DNA of 64,000 nucleotides, from NCBI GenBank assembly GCA_020860245.1, contig JAJBUQ010000015.1, positions 62,001-126,000 on the forward strand. The letters are read 5' to 3'. The translations under genes and the position numbers were made by a program. The notes below the pieces were generated by a model that was given only the letters and a program-made list of their open reading frames with translations, was not told where the DNA came from and ran no database searches. Source of the stretch: Rikenellaceae bacterium. GTDB lineage: Bacteria; Bacteroidota; Bacteroidia; Bacteroidales; Rikenellaceae. Shown here one piece after another: positions 8,004-17,900 of this stretch (its first letter is position 1; each line of letters begins with the position of its first letter).

Positions 8004-9247
8004 ACTGCTTCCAACGCCTGTTTAAAATCGGCCAATATGTCGTCCGCATTCTCCAATCCCACGGATATTCTTATGGTAGTCTGGCGGACATTCATTTTTA
8101 TTTGCGTCGGTTCGTCGAACGTTCCGTATATGGTGCTTGCCGGGTGTATGGCAAGGGTCTTATTATCGAAAAGATTGGTCGAACGCTTTACCAATTTCAG
8201 ATTATTCAGGAACTTGAAACACGCTTCGCGCGACTCGAGGTCGAATGTAAACATCGCTCCGGGAGTATCCCCAAACTGCGCCCTGCTTATGTCGTAGAAT
8301 TCGTTATCAGGCAAACCGGTATAATTTACGGATACTATTCCTTTCAAATCCTTAACACCGTTCACAACTTTGTTTGTATTTGAGACGGCCTTTTCGAACC
8401 GTATCTGCAAGGTTTCGAGTCCGAGCGACTGCATGTAAGCGGTCTGCGGCGTCATATAAGAACCCAGATTCCGATGTATCTCCTTCCTCATTTTAAATGT
8501 GAAAGAATTATTCCCAAAGGCTTTGGCAACCGGAAGTAATTTCACGGACCTGGACCAATCGAAGGTTCCGTAATCTATGCTGAGGCCTCCTATGGAAGTG
8601 GCGCCTCCGGATATATATTTGGTACTCGATACGATCTCTATGTTTATACCGAACTCCTTCGCTGTGAAGACGGTGAAGGGAACAATCGTCGTATCCGCAA
8701 TCAAAGGGACTCCCTTGTCCACGCACACCGCCGATAATTTTTTAAGATCGACGACTTCGAGCTGCGGGTTAGTTATTATTTCCAGGAATACGGCGCAAGT
8801 ATTTTCATCGATGTTCTTTCTTACTTCCTCTTCCGAATTGAGGTCGCAGAATCGCGTTTCTACTCCAAAATCCTTGAGCGTGGAGTTGAGAAACGAGAAT
8901 GTATTACCGAACAGGTGCGGAGAAGTAACGATATTCGAACCGCTGTAAGCAACGGTAATTATAGTATTACAGATAGCAGCCATTCCAGAATTGAAGGCAA
9001 CCACGTCGATGCCTCCCGTAAGGACTTTAACTCGGTTCTCGAAATTCTGAACGGTAGGGTTCGTGATACGGGAATAAGCGTGCTCTGCGGAACGTCCGAC
9101 AAAGGCGCTCTCCATTTGTTCTGCCGTTTCAAACTCGAACGCAACGGTATTGTACATGGGCATCGAGAGTGAATTGTATGTATCCGGCTGTGGATATGGA
9201 TTATGCAGAATGACGGTCTCCGGCGATAAATTCTCTCTCTTTTTCAT
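8000..9247 (-). CDS. O-acetylhomoserine sulfhydrylase family PLP enzyme
   Basis: A 415-residue member of the Cys/Met metabolism PLP family. Features are AYSRITNPTVQNFENRV (57-73), GMAAICNTI, LEIITNPQLEVVDL, and the PLP lysine K210 in VSSTKYISGGATSIGG. It likely joins O-acetylhomoserine with sulfide to make homocysteine, or acts in gamma-elimination; the family does not allow a sharper call by eye. A -7 box TATATTTG (minus strand, 9271-9278) lies 24 bases before the start. It forms an operon with the response regulator. Together with CysK and the PatB-like lyase it completes a small sulfur-assimilation group. Confidence 0.9.
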   Translation of the reverse strand: MKKRENLSPETVILHNPYPQPDTYNSLSMPMYNTVAFEFETAEQMESAFVGRSAEHAYSRITNPTVQNFENRVKVLTGGIDVVAFNSGMAAICNTIITVAYSGSNIVTSPHLFGNTFSFLNSTLKDFGVETRFCDLNSEEEVRKNIDENTCAVFLEIITNPQLEVVDLKKLSAVCVDKGVPLIADTTIVPFTVFTAKEFGINIEIVSSTKYISGGATSIGGLSIDYGTFDWSRSVKLLPVAKAFGNNSFTFKMRKEIHRNLGSYMTPQTAYMQSLGLETLQIRFEKAVSNTNKVVNGVKDLKGIVSVNYTGLPDNEFYDISRAQFGDTPGAMFTFDLESREACFKFLNNLKLVKRSTNLFDNKTLAIHPASTIYGTFDEPTQIKMNVRQTTIRISVGLENADDILADFKQALEAV

Positions 9248-9270
9248 ATACGTATAATTGATTTTACCTG

Positions 9271-9278
9271 CAAATATA
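9271..9278 (-). promoter_or_regulatory. -7 box for the O-acetylhomoserine sulfhydrylase operon
   Basis: The minus strand reads TATATTTG, a perfect TAnnTTTG match, 24 bases before the start codon. No good -33 box is visible. Confidence 0.5.
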
Positions 9279-9321
9279 CGTATATATAAGCTAAAATGAT
9301 ACTTAAAACCGAATTTTTACT

Positions 9322-10044
9322 TTATTGTTTTTGCATAATTCTCGATGTGGTATTCCCATAAATTTCCGGATCTCCTATATAATAAACCGTTCCGGCACCG
9401 ACAGTGTTCACCCACAATGAACGGTATGGCGCAACCACTATACTTCCGCTGCCGGTCTGGGATATCCGGGCTTGGTTAACAGTAAGGTATTCGCAATCGA
9501 CCGCGCTTCTTCCTGACGATACGATATCGATTTCACTGCATTCTCCTGTAAGATATACGGGTCCTGAACCTGCGATATTGATAAATATTTTATCGCATAC
9601 CACATTCATAGCGGTTAATTTACCGCTGCCTGTTGTTTTCACGTCAAATTCATCTGTCACCGGAACCTTAATCGTCACGGAGGCCGTACCATTATTGACA
9701 ACCGATTCTATCGGATCAGACATCATAATAACTACCGTATTTTTAGTTTTCGTAAGATTTACCCCTTTCGCATAAGATATATAGAGGACATTACCCTCCT
9801 GCTTAATTACGATATATTCATGATGGTTGTCATAAGAAGTAAGATTTATCAACCTTTCACGGCTTGGAATCAGTTCCACACTACCGTCAATAGAGACATT
9901 AACGGAATTAAATGGAGCATCGATCGATTTCACAGTCGTTATTTGTTTTGCGCTTCCTTTAATCTTTAATTTAGAGGGAGATTGTCCAAAGGATAGAACA
10001 AACATGGATGCGACAAGAATAAGGGTAAGAATTATTTTTGCCAT
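9322..10044 (-). CDS. Secreted head-GIN domain (DUF2807) protein
   Basis: A 240-residue protein with a Sec signal peptide (MAKIILTLILVASMFVLSFG, residues 1-20). The rest is the beta-rich, repeating pattern of the DUF2807 'head GIN' family: FNSVNVSIDGSVELIPS, VKTTGSGKLTAMNVVCDKIF, INIAGSGPVYLTGECSEIDI, ARISQTGSGSIVVAP. The regular GSG turns suggest a right-handed beta-helix. The family is exported and often annotated as a putative adhesin, but its function is not known. The gene stands alone, with its own 5' spacer toward the 48-residue gene upstream. Confidence 0.8.
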   Translation of the reverse strand: MAKIILTLILVASMFVLSFGQSPSKLKIKGSAKQITTVKSIDAPFNSVNVSIDGSVELIPSRERLINLTSYDNHHEYIVIKQEGNVLYISYAKGVNLTKTKNTVVIMMSDPIESVVNNGTASVTIKVPVTDEFDVKTTGSGKLTAMNVVCDKIFINIAGSGPVYLTGECSEIDIVSSGRSAVDCEYLTVNQARISQTGSGSIVVAPYRSLWVNTVGAGTVYYIGDPEIYGNTTSRIMQKQ

Positions 10045-10149
10045 AAGATTTTATACGTTTACAGCAAATATAATTAAAACCGTGAGGAGAACAAGAGGGC
10101 ATACGGTGGATTAAAATCGTATTGTGCACTTTAGGAAGTTAAAATAAAA

Positions 10150-10173
10150 GAGGACGCTTATACCTGCGTCCTC
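10150..10173 (-). terminator. Terminator after the 48-residue gene
   Basis: The perfect 8-bp stem GAGGACGC (10150-10157) / GCGTCCTC (10166-10173) has an 8-base loop. On the minus strand it is followed by TTTTATTTTA. It ends the sigma factor transcript. Confidence 0.8.
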
Positions 10174-10185
10174 CTTCCTAACCGA

Positions 10186-10332
10186 TTAATCCGAATCGCA
10201 TGAATATGCGTTTCTAAGCATTCCGTCGATCGCAAGAAGATCGTAATCGTCTTTGATGACATGCTCGGCAAACAACATATCCTCATCATATTCGGCATTA
10301 TCAATCAGAGATTCATCGTAATTTTCTTTCAT
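10186..10332 (-). CDS. Small acidic protein, 48 residues, downstream of an ECF sigma factor
   Basis: An open frame from ATG (10332) to TAA (10186) encodes 48 residues beginning MKENYDESLIDNAEYDEDML and ending NAYSCDSD. It is very acidic, with no signal peptide or membrane segment. It lies 54 bases after the ECF sigma factor on the same strand and is followed by a strong terminator, which supports its being the second gene of that transcript. No known family is recognised. An antisigma-like or sigma-stability role is possible from position alone. Confidence 0.6.
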   Translation of the reverse strand: MKENYDESLIDNAEYDEDMLFAEHVIKDDYDLLAIDGMLRNAYSCDSD

Positions 10333-10386
10333 AGGCAAATATGTTTTATGGGTATAACGCATTTTGCCGGCTGATATTGTCTCTGA

Positions 10387-11016
10387 TTAGTTCAAAACCA
10401 ATTGTTTTTCTTCAATCAGTTTTCTCAGATTAATGAGCGCATATCTCATACGCCCCAGGGCAGTATTGATGCTGACTCCGGTCTGGTCGGCTATCTCTTT
10501 AAAACTCATATCTAAATAGTATCGCATAATTACCACTTCCTTCTGTTTCGCAGAAAGGAATTCGACAAGTTTCCGTATATCGGAAGTAATCTGATCGGAG
10601 ATCATTTCTTCCTCGACGGTTCTGTCAGAATATTTCTTGTTGTTGAGAAGGTCGTAACCTGCGTCTTCGCTGCGCACGTTATTTTGTTGTTTCTGTCTCC
10701 GGAAATGATCTATCACCTGATTATGCGCGATACGCATAACCCATGCAAGAAATTTCCCGTTGTCTTCATAACGGCGCTCTCTTAACGATTTCACTACTTT
10801 TATAAAGGTTTCTTGAAATAAGTCGTCAGCCAAATCCGAATCTTTCACCATCATACGAATATAATCATATATCCTTTTACGGTGTCTTTCGATCAATACG
10901 GAAACAGCATCTCCATTGCCCGAGGAGTAAGCAATCAGCAACTCCCGATCATTCATTTTTGTAAGATTCATTCTACTCAAGTTTTTTGTTAAGAGTAGAT
11001 TTACATCAATAGGCAA
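10387..11016 (-). CDS. ECF-type sigma-70 family RNA polymerase sigma factor
   Basis: A sigma factor of about 200 residues with region 2 (DDLFQETFIKVVKSLRER, then GKFLAWVMRIAHNQVIDHFR) and region 4 (LSAKQKEVVIMRYYLDMSFK, then EIADQTGVSINTALGRMRYA). These match the ECF subfamily common in Bacteroidota. The start at 11016 gives an extra lead of about 21 residues; the later ATG giving MNDRELLIAYSSGNGDAVSV is an equally good start. No FecR-like antisigma gene is next to it; instead a 48-residue acidic protein follows. Targets are unknown. Confidence 0.9.
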   Translation of the reverse strand: MPIDVNLLLTKNLSRMNLTKMNDRELLIAYSSGNGDAVSVLIERHRKRIYDYIRMMVKDSDLADDLFQETFIKVVKSLRERRYEDNGKFLAWVMRIAHNQVIDHFRRQKQQNNVRSEDAGYDLLNNKKYSDRTVEEEMISDQITSDIRKLVEFLSAKQKEVVIMRYYLDMSFKEIADQTGVSINTALGRMRYALINLRKLIEEKQLVLN

Positions 11017-11182
11017 TTAATTTTAGGTTAAACTTATGCAAGATAGATATTAAAAATCAATCCTACAAATATTTTTTAATTTCACTTTAAAATCATACAA
11101 TTTATATGCCAAAAAGATCGAATTATCGACATTACGGGTGGAATAAATGATATTTTTAAAATTAACGGAATAATCTTATTAT

Positions 11183-11881
11183 TTACTCTATAAGGGGTAA
11201 ATTGGATCTTGCGTAGGCACGGGTACAGTAATTGAAGTGCCACCATTCTGTTTTTAAGGGCATGAATCCGGCCTTTTTCATAACTTTTCTCAGCAATTCC
11301 CTGTTCTGCCTTTCGTTCTCGGTTATTTTACCTGTTGCCACTAACTCTTTTTCCCGATCTATATTAGACTCTTTGCCGAGAAAATCGAAATCAGTCCCCA
11401 TGGAGAGCGGTTCGCCGCTCTTATCCACTATTGTGATATCCACAGCCATTCCATAATTATGGAGGCCGCCTCCGTTTTCGGGGCTCGAAACATAAATATC
11501 CATATCAGTCCCTCTCACCTTATCCTTCATCTTCTTCTGTACGGACATAGGCCTCGCTGCATCATAGATAAGTAATGAATATCCGGGGAATTCTTCTTTC
11601 AACGACTGCTGCGCCCTGACGACAGCCTCGGCAGCTTCAGGCCGGAGAAACGCCCTGGTAATATCATCGTAAAGAACCTCGCCTACAAAATTATCGGCAG
11701 TCGCGTACATGAGCCTCACTTTTATGGACGGATCGAGCTGTGTAAGATCTACAAGGCCCATGGACGCCATCCGCCTTTCGGTTTCACTATAATTAAGATG
11801 CTCCTGTGCCGCGATTCGTTGCACCTGAGGCATTAAAAAAAGTAGAATTACTGCTTTGAGGAAGAAGATTCGTAAAGACAT
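11183..11881 (-). CDS. Exported D-alanyl-D-alanine dipeptidase (VanX/DdpX family)
   Basis: A 232-residue M15D zinc peptidase with a signal peptide (residues 1-25, ending IAAQ). Family motifs are intact: YDAARP with R110, GLHNYGMAVDIT with the zinc ligands H141 and D148, and EWWHF with the base E212 and ligand H215. It hydrolyses D-Ala-D-Ala; with a signal peptide it would work in the periplasm on released peptidoglycan fragments, not as a cytoplasmic vancomycin-resistance VanX. No vanH/vanA genes are nearby. It diverges from the LolC/E-like permease. Confidence 0.92.
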   Translation of the reverse strand: MSLRIFFLKAVILLFLMPQVQRIAAQEHLNYSETERRMASMGLVDLTQLDPSIKVRLMYATADNFVGEVLYDDITRAFLRPEAAEAVVRAQQSLKEEFPGYSLLIYDAARPMSVQKKMKDKVRGTDMDIYVSSPENGGGLHNYGMAVDITIVDKSGEPLSMGTDFDFLGKESNIDREKELVATGKITENERQNRELLRKVMKKAGFMPLKTEWWHFNYCTRAYARSNLPLIE

Positions 11882-11935
11882 ATTTTCGCGAATTATTTAG
11901 ACAAATGTATATTTTTTATGTTTCTTTGCATCCAG

Positions 11936-13183
11936 ATGGGAATGATCGATCTTGAATATTTTTTCGCCAAACGCCTTGCAGCGGAGAAGGGCGGCAGGAC
12001 CAATTCGGTAATGGTCAGAGTAGCGACTCTGAGCGTAGCCATAGGTCTTGCGGTTATGATAATCTCTCTCGGCATAATTTTCGGCTTCAAAAAGGATATT
12101 GCGGACAATCTTACCGGATTTATGTCACACGTACAAATCAAGCACTACAACGATTACAATCCTATCGAAGCTCAACCAATATCCTCGGAGCAACCGTTCT
12201 TGGAAGATATACAAAAACTGCCCCATTTCCACAGTATCAACCGCTACGCTCTTAAGGCTGGCATTATCAAAGGCGGTGAAGTCATTGACGGCATCTTGCT
12301 CAAGGGGGTAGGAAGCGAATACGACTGGAGTTTTTTCAAAAAAAATCTGGTCGAAGGGGAGGTTCCTGTCGTGTCTGACAGCATCCGCAGCAAGGACGCT
12401 CTAATATCCCAGCGCCTCGCATCGGATATGCGCCTCAATCTGGGAGACCGCATGGAACTGATGTTCCTTCAGGATCCTGTCCGCAGAGATATATTCAAAG
12501 TGGCCGGGATCTACAAGACGGAACTGACAGATATAGACGAGATAATGATCCTTACCGACATCCGTAACGTACAGCGCCTTAACGAATGGTCTCCAACGGA
12601 GATTTCCGGATTCGAGGCAGCAGCAGACGACTTCAACCGTATCGAATCGTTCGGCATCGATATATATGAACTGCTTAATTCCATGTATGACGAGATAAAC
12701 GATCCTTTGGTAGTGGTAGATCTTAAAGAGAGTAATCCGGTGATATTCGACTGGCTGGAGACACATAACCTCAACGCACTAATAATTATAGTGATAATGC
12801 TTCTTGTTGCGGTATTCAATATGATCGCGGCGCTGTTGATAATTCTTCTGGAGAAGACACAATTTATCGGAATTCTTAAATCGCTGGGAATGAAGTATTC
12901 GTCTATACAAAAAATATTTATAGCACGATCTTCATACATTATCGCCAAAGGTATGTTAGTAGGCAATATTCTCGGGTTGGGGCTCTGTTTTTTACAACAG
13001 AAGACCGGTTGGCTGAAATTAAATGCGGAGGGATATTTTCTTTCGCGGATTCCGGTTTATGTAGACTGGATCTATATAATATTGCTGAACATGGGGGTTT
13101 TCGTGGTAATTATACTTCTTTTATCTATTCCTACAAGGGTAGTTTCCGGAATACGTCCTGAAAAAACAATAAGATTCGAATAA
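11936..13183 (+). CDS. FtsX-type ABC permease, LolC/LolE-like
   Basis: An inner-membrane protein of about 415 residues with the LolC/E layout. One N-terminal helix (VATLSVAIGLAVMIISLGII) is followed by a large periplasmic MacB-PCD-like domain, then three C-terminal helices (ALIIIVIMLLVAVFNMIAAL; IAKGMLVGNILGLGLCF; YIILLNMGVFVVIILLL). Such permeases release lipoproteins from the inner membrane with LolD, or serve other FtsX-type roles. The ATG at 11936 (MGMIDLEYFFAKRLAAEKGG) is chosen over 11918, because the family begins close to the 'FIARR' type element. Two bases separate it from menG. No ATPase gene is adjacent. Confidence 0.87.
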   Translation: MGMIDLEYFFAKRLAAEKGGRTNSVMVRVATLSVAIGLAVMIISLGIIFGFKKDIADNLTGFMSHVQIKHYNDYNPIEAQPISSEQPFLEDIQKLPHFHSINRYALKAGIIKGGEVIDGILLKGVGSEYDWSFFKKNLVEGEVPVVSDSIRSKDALISQRLASDMRLNLGDRMELMFLQDPVRRDIFKVAGIYKTELTDIDEIMILTDIRNVQRLNEWSPTEISGFEAAADDFNRIESFGIDIYELLNSMYDEINDPLVVVDLKESNPVIFDWLETHNLNALIIIVIMLLVAVFNMIAALLIILLEKTQFIGILKSLGMKYSSIQKIFIARSSYIIAKGMLVGNILGLGLCFLQQKTGWLKLNAEGYFLSRIPVYVDWIYIILLNMGVFVVIILLLSIPTRVVSGIRPEKTIRFE

Positions 13184-13185
13184 TA

Positions 13186-13911
13186 ATGAGCCTTAAACCG
13201 TACAATGCAGAGGAATCGAAAAAAGAGCAGGTCAGGACAATGTTCGACCGCATAGCGTTCCGTTACGATCTTCTCAACAGAGTCCTCTCCTTCGGAGTGG
13301 ACCGCAGCTGGAGGAGGAGGACGATAGCGATGGTTTCTGAACATAGGCCCTCGAAAATTCTCGATCTTGCCACAGGCACGGGTGATATGGTGTTTTTGAT
13401 GGCAGAAAAATTACCTGCGGCGGAGATTCACGGCGCGGATCTTTCCCAGGAGATGCTCACCGTTGCCAAAGAGAAGGCGCGTAAAAAATTTCCGGACAAG
13501 AATTTATTTTTCCAAGAAGCTGACGGAGAGAATCTACCGTACGGCAATAACGACTTCGACGCGGCAACCATATCCTTCGGAATACGGAATTTCGAGAATA
13601 TCCCCAAGGGATTACAGGAGATATACCGCGTACTAAACCAAGGAGGGAGAATCTATATTCTCGAATTCTCTATGCCTGACAATACAATTATTAACAAACT
13701 GTACACGTTCTACTTCAGAAAATTTCTCCCTTACATAGGCGGGTGGGTATCCGGCGACAGCAAGGCGTACAGATACCTTCAGGAATCGGTGGAAGATTTC
13801 CCCTACGGCGAGAGATTTTTAAAAATTCTTACGGAAGCTGGGTTTAAAGAAAATAAAATGTTATGTTTGACATTCGGACTTGTAACTATATATTCAGGAG
13901 TGAAAAAATGA
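13186..13911 (+). CDS. menG: Demethylmenaquinone methyltransferase
   Basis: A 241-residue class I SAM methyltransferase of the UbiE/MenG family. MFDRIAFRYDLLNRVLSFGV (18-37) is the family's first signature. ILDLATGTGDM is the SAM-binding motif I, and ATISFGIRNF is the second family signature. It performs the last step of menaquinone synthesis, which fits an anaerobic or microaerobic respiratory chain using menaquinone only. A futalosine hydrolase (29479) elsewhere in the window suggests the futalosine route supplies its substrate. It is coupled to the next gene by an ATGA overlap. Confidence 0.94.
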   Translation: MSLKPYNAEESKKEQVRTMFDRIAFRYDLLNRVLSFGVDRSWRRRTIAMVSEHRPSKILDLATGTGDMVFLMAEKLPAAEIHGADLSQEMLTVAKEKARKKFPDKNLFFQEADGENLPYGNNDFDAATISFGIRNFENIPKGLQEIYRVLNQGGRIYILEFSMPDNTIINKLYTFYFRKFLPYIGGWVSGDSKAYRYLQESVEDFPYGERFLKILTEAGFKENKMLCLTFGLVTIYSGVKK

Positions 13912-14390
13912 AAAAATTATTATTGATAGCGATTATTGCGGTTTCACTCGCAGCATGCAAGGTGAACGATGATGCGGATATAAAAATCGAGAACGCCAAA
14001 GTAAGCACGCACGGCATATCGATGTCGAAGGCAAGGATCACGGTTTCAGCAGATGTATACAGCACTCTTAACCGTAAAATAAAGATTACCGAAGCGCAAC
14101 TTTCTCTGAATCTGCCTTCAGGCAAAGAATTAGCGAGAGCAAAACTTACCGACCACATAATCGTACCCAAGAAACAAGAAGTGCGCGTAGATATTCCTCT
14201 CGACATCGATTACGATCTTGCCGGGGCATTTATCATGATGAACGGAAATCTTGAAAATCTTACCGAACAAGATATTCGTGTAAACGGTTATATCAAGGGC
14301 AAAACTGCGGGATTGGGCAAAAAATTTAACGTAGACGATATGCCTCTGGAAGAGTTCATAGAGATGATCGGTCTGGACGATATTTTTTAA
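13908..14390 (+). CDS. Small lipoprotein, LEA type 2-like
   Basis: A 160-residue protein with a type II signal peptide and lipobox (SLAAC, lipidated Cys near residue 17). The ATG at 13908 overlaps the menG stop by four bases and is preferred to the in-frame codon at 13863. The mature part has alternating strands (ISMSKARITVSADVYSTLNR, IKITEAQLSLNLPSGKELAR) that resemble the immunoglobulin-like LEA type 2 / WHy fold. It is predicted to sit in the periplasm or outer membrane. Its function is unknown. Confidence 0.75.
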   Translation: MKKLLLIAIIAVSLAACKVNDDADIKIENAKVSTHGISMSKARITVSADVYSTLNRKIKITEAQLSLNLPSGKELARAKLTDHIIVPKKQEVRVDIPLDIDYDLAGAFIMMNGNLENLTEQDIRVNGYIKGKTAGLGKKFNVDDMPLEEFIEMIGLDDIF

Positions 14391-14408
14391 ACTGCAAATA
14401 TTCGAATT

Positions 14409-14915
14409 ATGATACGCAAACAACTGATATTACTCTCTTTGGCAATAATCCCGATACCTGCGCTGTCTATATCCGGCGAACTCAGAAATTCGCTTGAACA
14501 ACCGGATTCCGCGACAGGCGCTAAAGTTACCGTTACCGAACACGGTAGCGCGGCCAACAGATCAGACAGCACCTATTTCGATCCTGAAAAAAAAGTGAGC
14601 GGATACCGCGTAAGAATATTCTTCGACAACGGACAAGACGCGCGCGCACAGTCTAACCGCGTAATGGAACAGTTCAAAAATAATTTTCCCGATATACCCA
14701 TATACTGGTCTTACGACAATCCTTACTTTAAAGTTACTGTCGGAGACTGTCTCTCTCCGGAAGAGGCGATTATCGTCTGGGGGAGGGTTAAAAACCTGTA
14801 TGACAAAGCATTCGTAGTCCGGGAAGAGATTCCGTTAAGTAGTTTTGTTACTGTATCTGCAAATCCGGAAGAGGTTGCGGACGAGGAGACGGAATCGGAA
14901 TCAGAAGATATCTAA
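14409..14915 (+). CDS. Exported SPOR-like domain protein
   Basis: A 168-residue protein with a signal peptide (residues 1-21). Residues about 63-140 (GYRVRIFFDNGQDARAQSNR, then PIYWSYDNPYFKVTVGDCLS) have the pattern of a SPOR domain: a strand, an Asn/Gln-rich helix, and a strand pair reading YFKVTVG. SPOR domains bind peptidoglycan stripped of stem peptides at division sites. The tail is strongly acidic (EEVADEETESESEDI). It is the last gene of the permease-menG-lipoprotein run, and a hairpin follows. Confidence 0.72.
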   Translation: MIRKQLILLSLAIIPIPALSISGELRNSLEQPDSATGAKVTVTEHGSAANRSDSTYFDPEKKVSGYRVRIFFDNGQDARAQSNRVMEQFKNNFPDIPIYWSYDNPYFKVTVGDCLSPEEAIIVWGRVKNLYDKAFVVREEIPLSSFVTVSANPEEVADEETESESEDI

Positions 14916-14928
14916 TAGTATTATTTAT

Positions 14929-14967
14929 AACAGACGAGGTGGCGCAGTTCGTTATTAATCGTCTGTT
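14929..14967. terminator. Convergent hairpin terminator
   Basis: The stem AACAGACGA (14929-14937) / TCGTCTGTT (14959-14967) is followed by TTATTTC on the plus strand. Its right arm covers the final codons of the minus-strand TamB gene. It can end the plus-strand SPOR operon and probably also the TamB transcript. Confidence 0.65.
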
Positions 14968-17900
14968 TTATTTCTGCGTTTCCGCCTGAACAGTTCACTG
15001 AACGAGTCGAAATCCTTTTTGTAATACAACCCCACTCCGCTCTCCTGTAATCCTTGATTTTCATCGAACCGGTCGATCGTACGCGTGAATGCCCGTGCCC
15101 GCAGATTGCCTATGCGGTCGAATATGTACGTTATATAAAAGTCTCCGGTGAGCTGGTTCACATTGTTATTTATAGTTGTAGCCTGATTATTACCCAGATT
15201 GTAGTTCGCTTCCGCTTCTATAAGGAGTTTATTGGGAATAATTTCCTGAGAGTATGAGAAGTCGATCTCGTCCGAAGACATCTCGCTCTTGGGCCTGTAA
15301 CCGAAGTTAAATCTCAGACGGTCGTTCGACACCCAATTGCTCAACTGATTTGTGAGGAATTCGACCCCTGTGGATACCGTAGCTACGGTTCCTATATTAT
15401 TGGTCAGGTTGTTATCCATATAGAAACTGTTGGTCGCAAGAAGCCATATAAACTGCGTGGACTTCATCTCCTGAGTGTTCATCGCATTCTGCACCACGCT
15501 CTGTATCTCGGTATCGGCAGTAGGGACGCGGACATCGAAATTTATAGTCGGCTGTGTAAGGCGGTCGGTAAGGAGAATAACGCATTCTACCGGAACATTT
15601 TGACGGTAGGCTCCTCTCTCAGCTCCCATGAGCGGAGCTATGGACGCCCTTAGCTTATATATGGTCTGAATGTCGAGAATCGCATCCAGCGGATTCCCTG
15701 TCCATTGTATATGGCTTCCGCTCTCAATCGAGAACTGTTTGCTCGCAGGGAGATTGGGAATGCTGAAATCATAGGTTCCTTCCGTTATCTCGTAGTCGCC
15801 GGAGATCGTAAACAAACTCTCGTTAGGCCTGATTTTCATATCTATCAGTCCTATACCCTTACCGTTTATCTCATTTTTATTGTCCTGGTCTAACTGAATC
15901 CTAACCTCAAGCCCCGGAGTGATATTCATAGATATATCTATTTCGAGATCACTGCGCGACTCCGGTCTCCTGCTGCGCATGCGATTGCGAAGCTCCTCTC
16001 TGCGGGTTGCCTCCGATCGTATCATAGTATCGGACGGCTGACGGAAGTATATAAAATCGGCCTCCGATATGGACGCGGCATCGCCGACAGGAATTACAAT
16101 TCTCGAATTCGCTTCGCTACTGGCGTATATATCCATATTTACCTTCCTTTTATTACCTTTTATCCCTACTACCCCGGAGGCAAATACACGTCCGTAGAAT
16201 ATGTCGTTATCGTCTGCCGTAGTATTGACGGCCATCAGATTCTCCGGATAAATCCTGATATCGTAATTCATATTTGCGAGATAGGTAGTGGTAAGCGTCA
16301 TATCTACGCGCGCCTCTCCTCCGTTCGGATCATACAGAACACCCTCGTTCAGGTATATATTGTTATCTACTATCTCCACCGTCTCGTTATTCATAGTGTA
16401 CGGGACATTCGTAAAATCTACCACAGCAGAAAAATTTTCGACTCCGATGGTCCCGTTTATTATAGGTTTGCCCCCAGTTCCGGTAAAATACAACTTGGTG
16501 TGTGCCTTACCTTCGATATCCTTCAATATTCCGTCGAGGAACGGACTCAGGAAGACCAGATCGGTATCCGGAAATTCCGCAATAACAAAATAATTTTTCC
16601 CGCGTGGTACATAATATCCGTCAATCATCTTATCCCGTCCGTCCGAAGATAAGGAGACAAGTATTCTCTCTTGTTCATTATCCCATACAGTGTGGAATCT
16701 GCTGTCCGGAAGGGATCGGTCGTTTACGACTACATCATTCAAGTCGATCTCGGAATAAAAGAGCCTGTCTCCTGATACTGCCGTAATATCCGCATATCCA
16801 TTCGTATAACCTGACAATCCGAATCCGAACCTGTCGACTAATGCGGACAGCGGAGCGAGATTGAAATTATTCATCGTAACGCGCAGAGTATCCGACTGGC
16901 TTGACGATATAACACCGTCCACAGCTAATTCCTGTCCAGAGCTTTGTACGCGGAACCAGTCTATACCGATTTTACCGTTGCCGAATAGTATCTCCGGAGT
17001 AGATACCCTCCATGAATAATCGCCAACCACAAGACGGGATGAATAGATCCGCGTCGCGAGCATATTCTCTCCGCTTAGGGAATCTGTCATAGTCCGCGAT
17101 ACAGAATTTATCAGTGCGGAGGTATTGTTTATATCGTTCTTAAATCCTGCGGAGAGATTGATCTGGTTATCCTTCGCACCGCCGTTGAGGGAAAAATCCG
17201 GCATATAAAAATTTCCCATACCGAATTCCTGTGTGCGCAAATAGACTGCGATCGAATCGGATTGATTCATATTAGTAAACTTAAGACCTGAAGCATACAT
17301 ATTCCCATACTCCACAAGATCCGACTCGAACATCACGGAAAAATCTTCGCTCAACGGATTAAAAATAAACGACAGATTAGTACCCTCAGACACCTTCAGA
17401 TTCGGAATAATCGCCGATACGAAGTTACGGTTCTCTTTCACATAAGCCTTGGCAATATAGTAATCTCCTACCGTACTGGTCACTCCGGGGCGCAGTTTCG
17501 ATTCCAGTTCCTCTTCCTCTTCGATCCGCATGGAGAACGAAGAGACGTACTTCGAGAGGGTCCTTTTAAAATAAGGGATCATATCCACATAACTCAAACG
17601 GGTATGAAGTTCCACATCCATAATATCCGAATAGAGCGCGATCATTTTGTTGTGTTCCGTATTCTCAGCTAACAGGTGGACTCTTTCGGACCTGACCGTA
17701 TCACTGTTGAATATATAATGAAGACCGGTAATAACTCCGTAACCACGGATATCGTCTACATCTACCCCTACGGCATTAAGCTCCATTCCTAAACTTAAAA
17801 CCGCTGTCGAGTCGCGTTTATTCAGGTTCAGTTTTTTAAGATCGGCATGGGTAATATTGAGATCGAACTCGTAATCGGGAAGTTCGTCTGTGAAATCGAA

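Noticed and set aside
11183-11881. A vancomycin-resistance VanX gene
   Set aside because: It has a signal peptide, and no vanH, ligase or regulatory genes lie nearby, so a periplasmic peptidoglycan role fits better.
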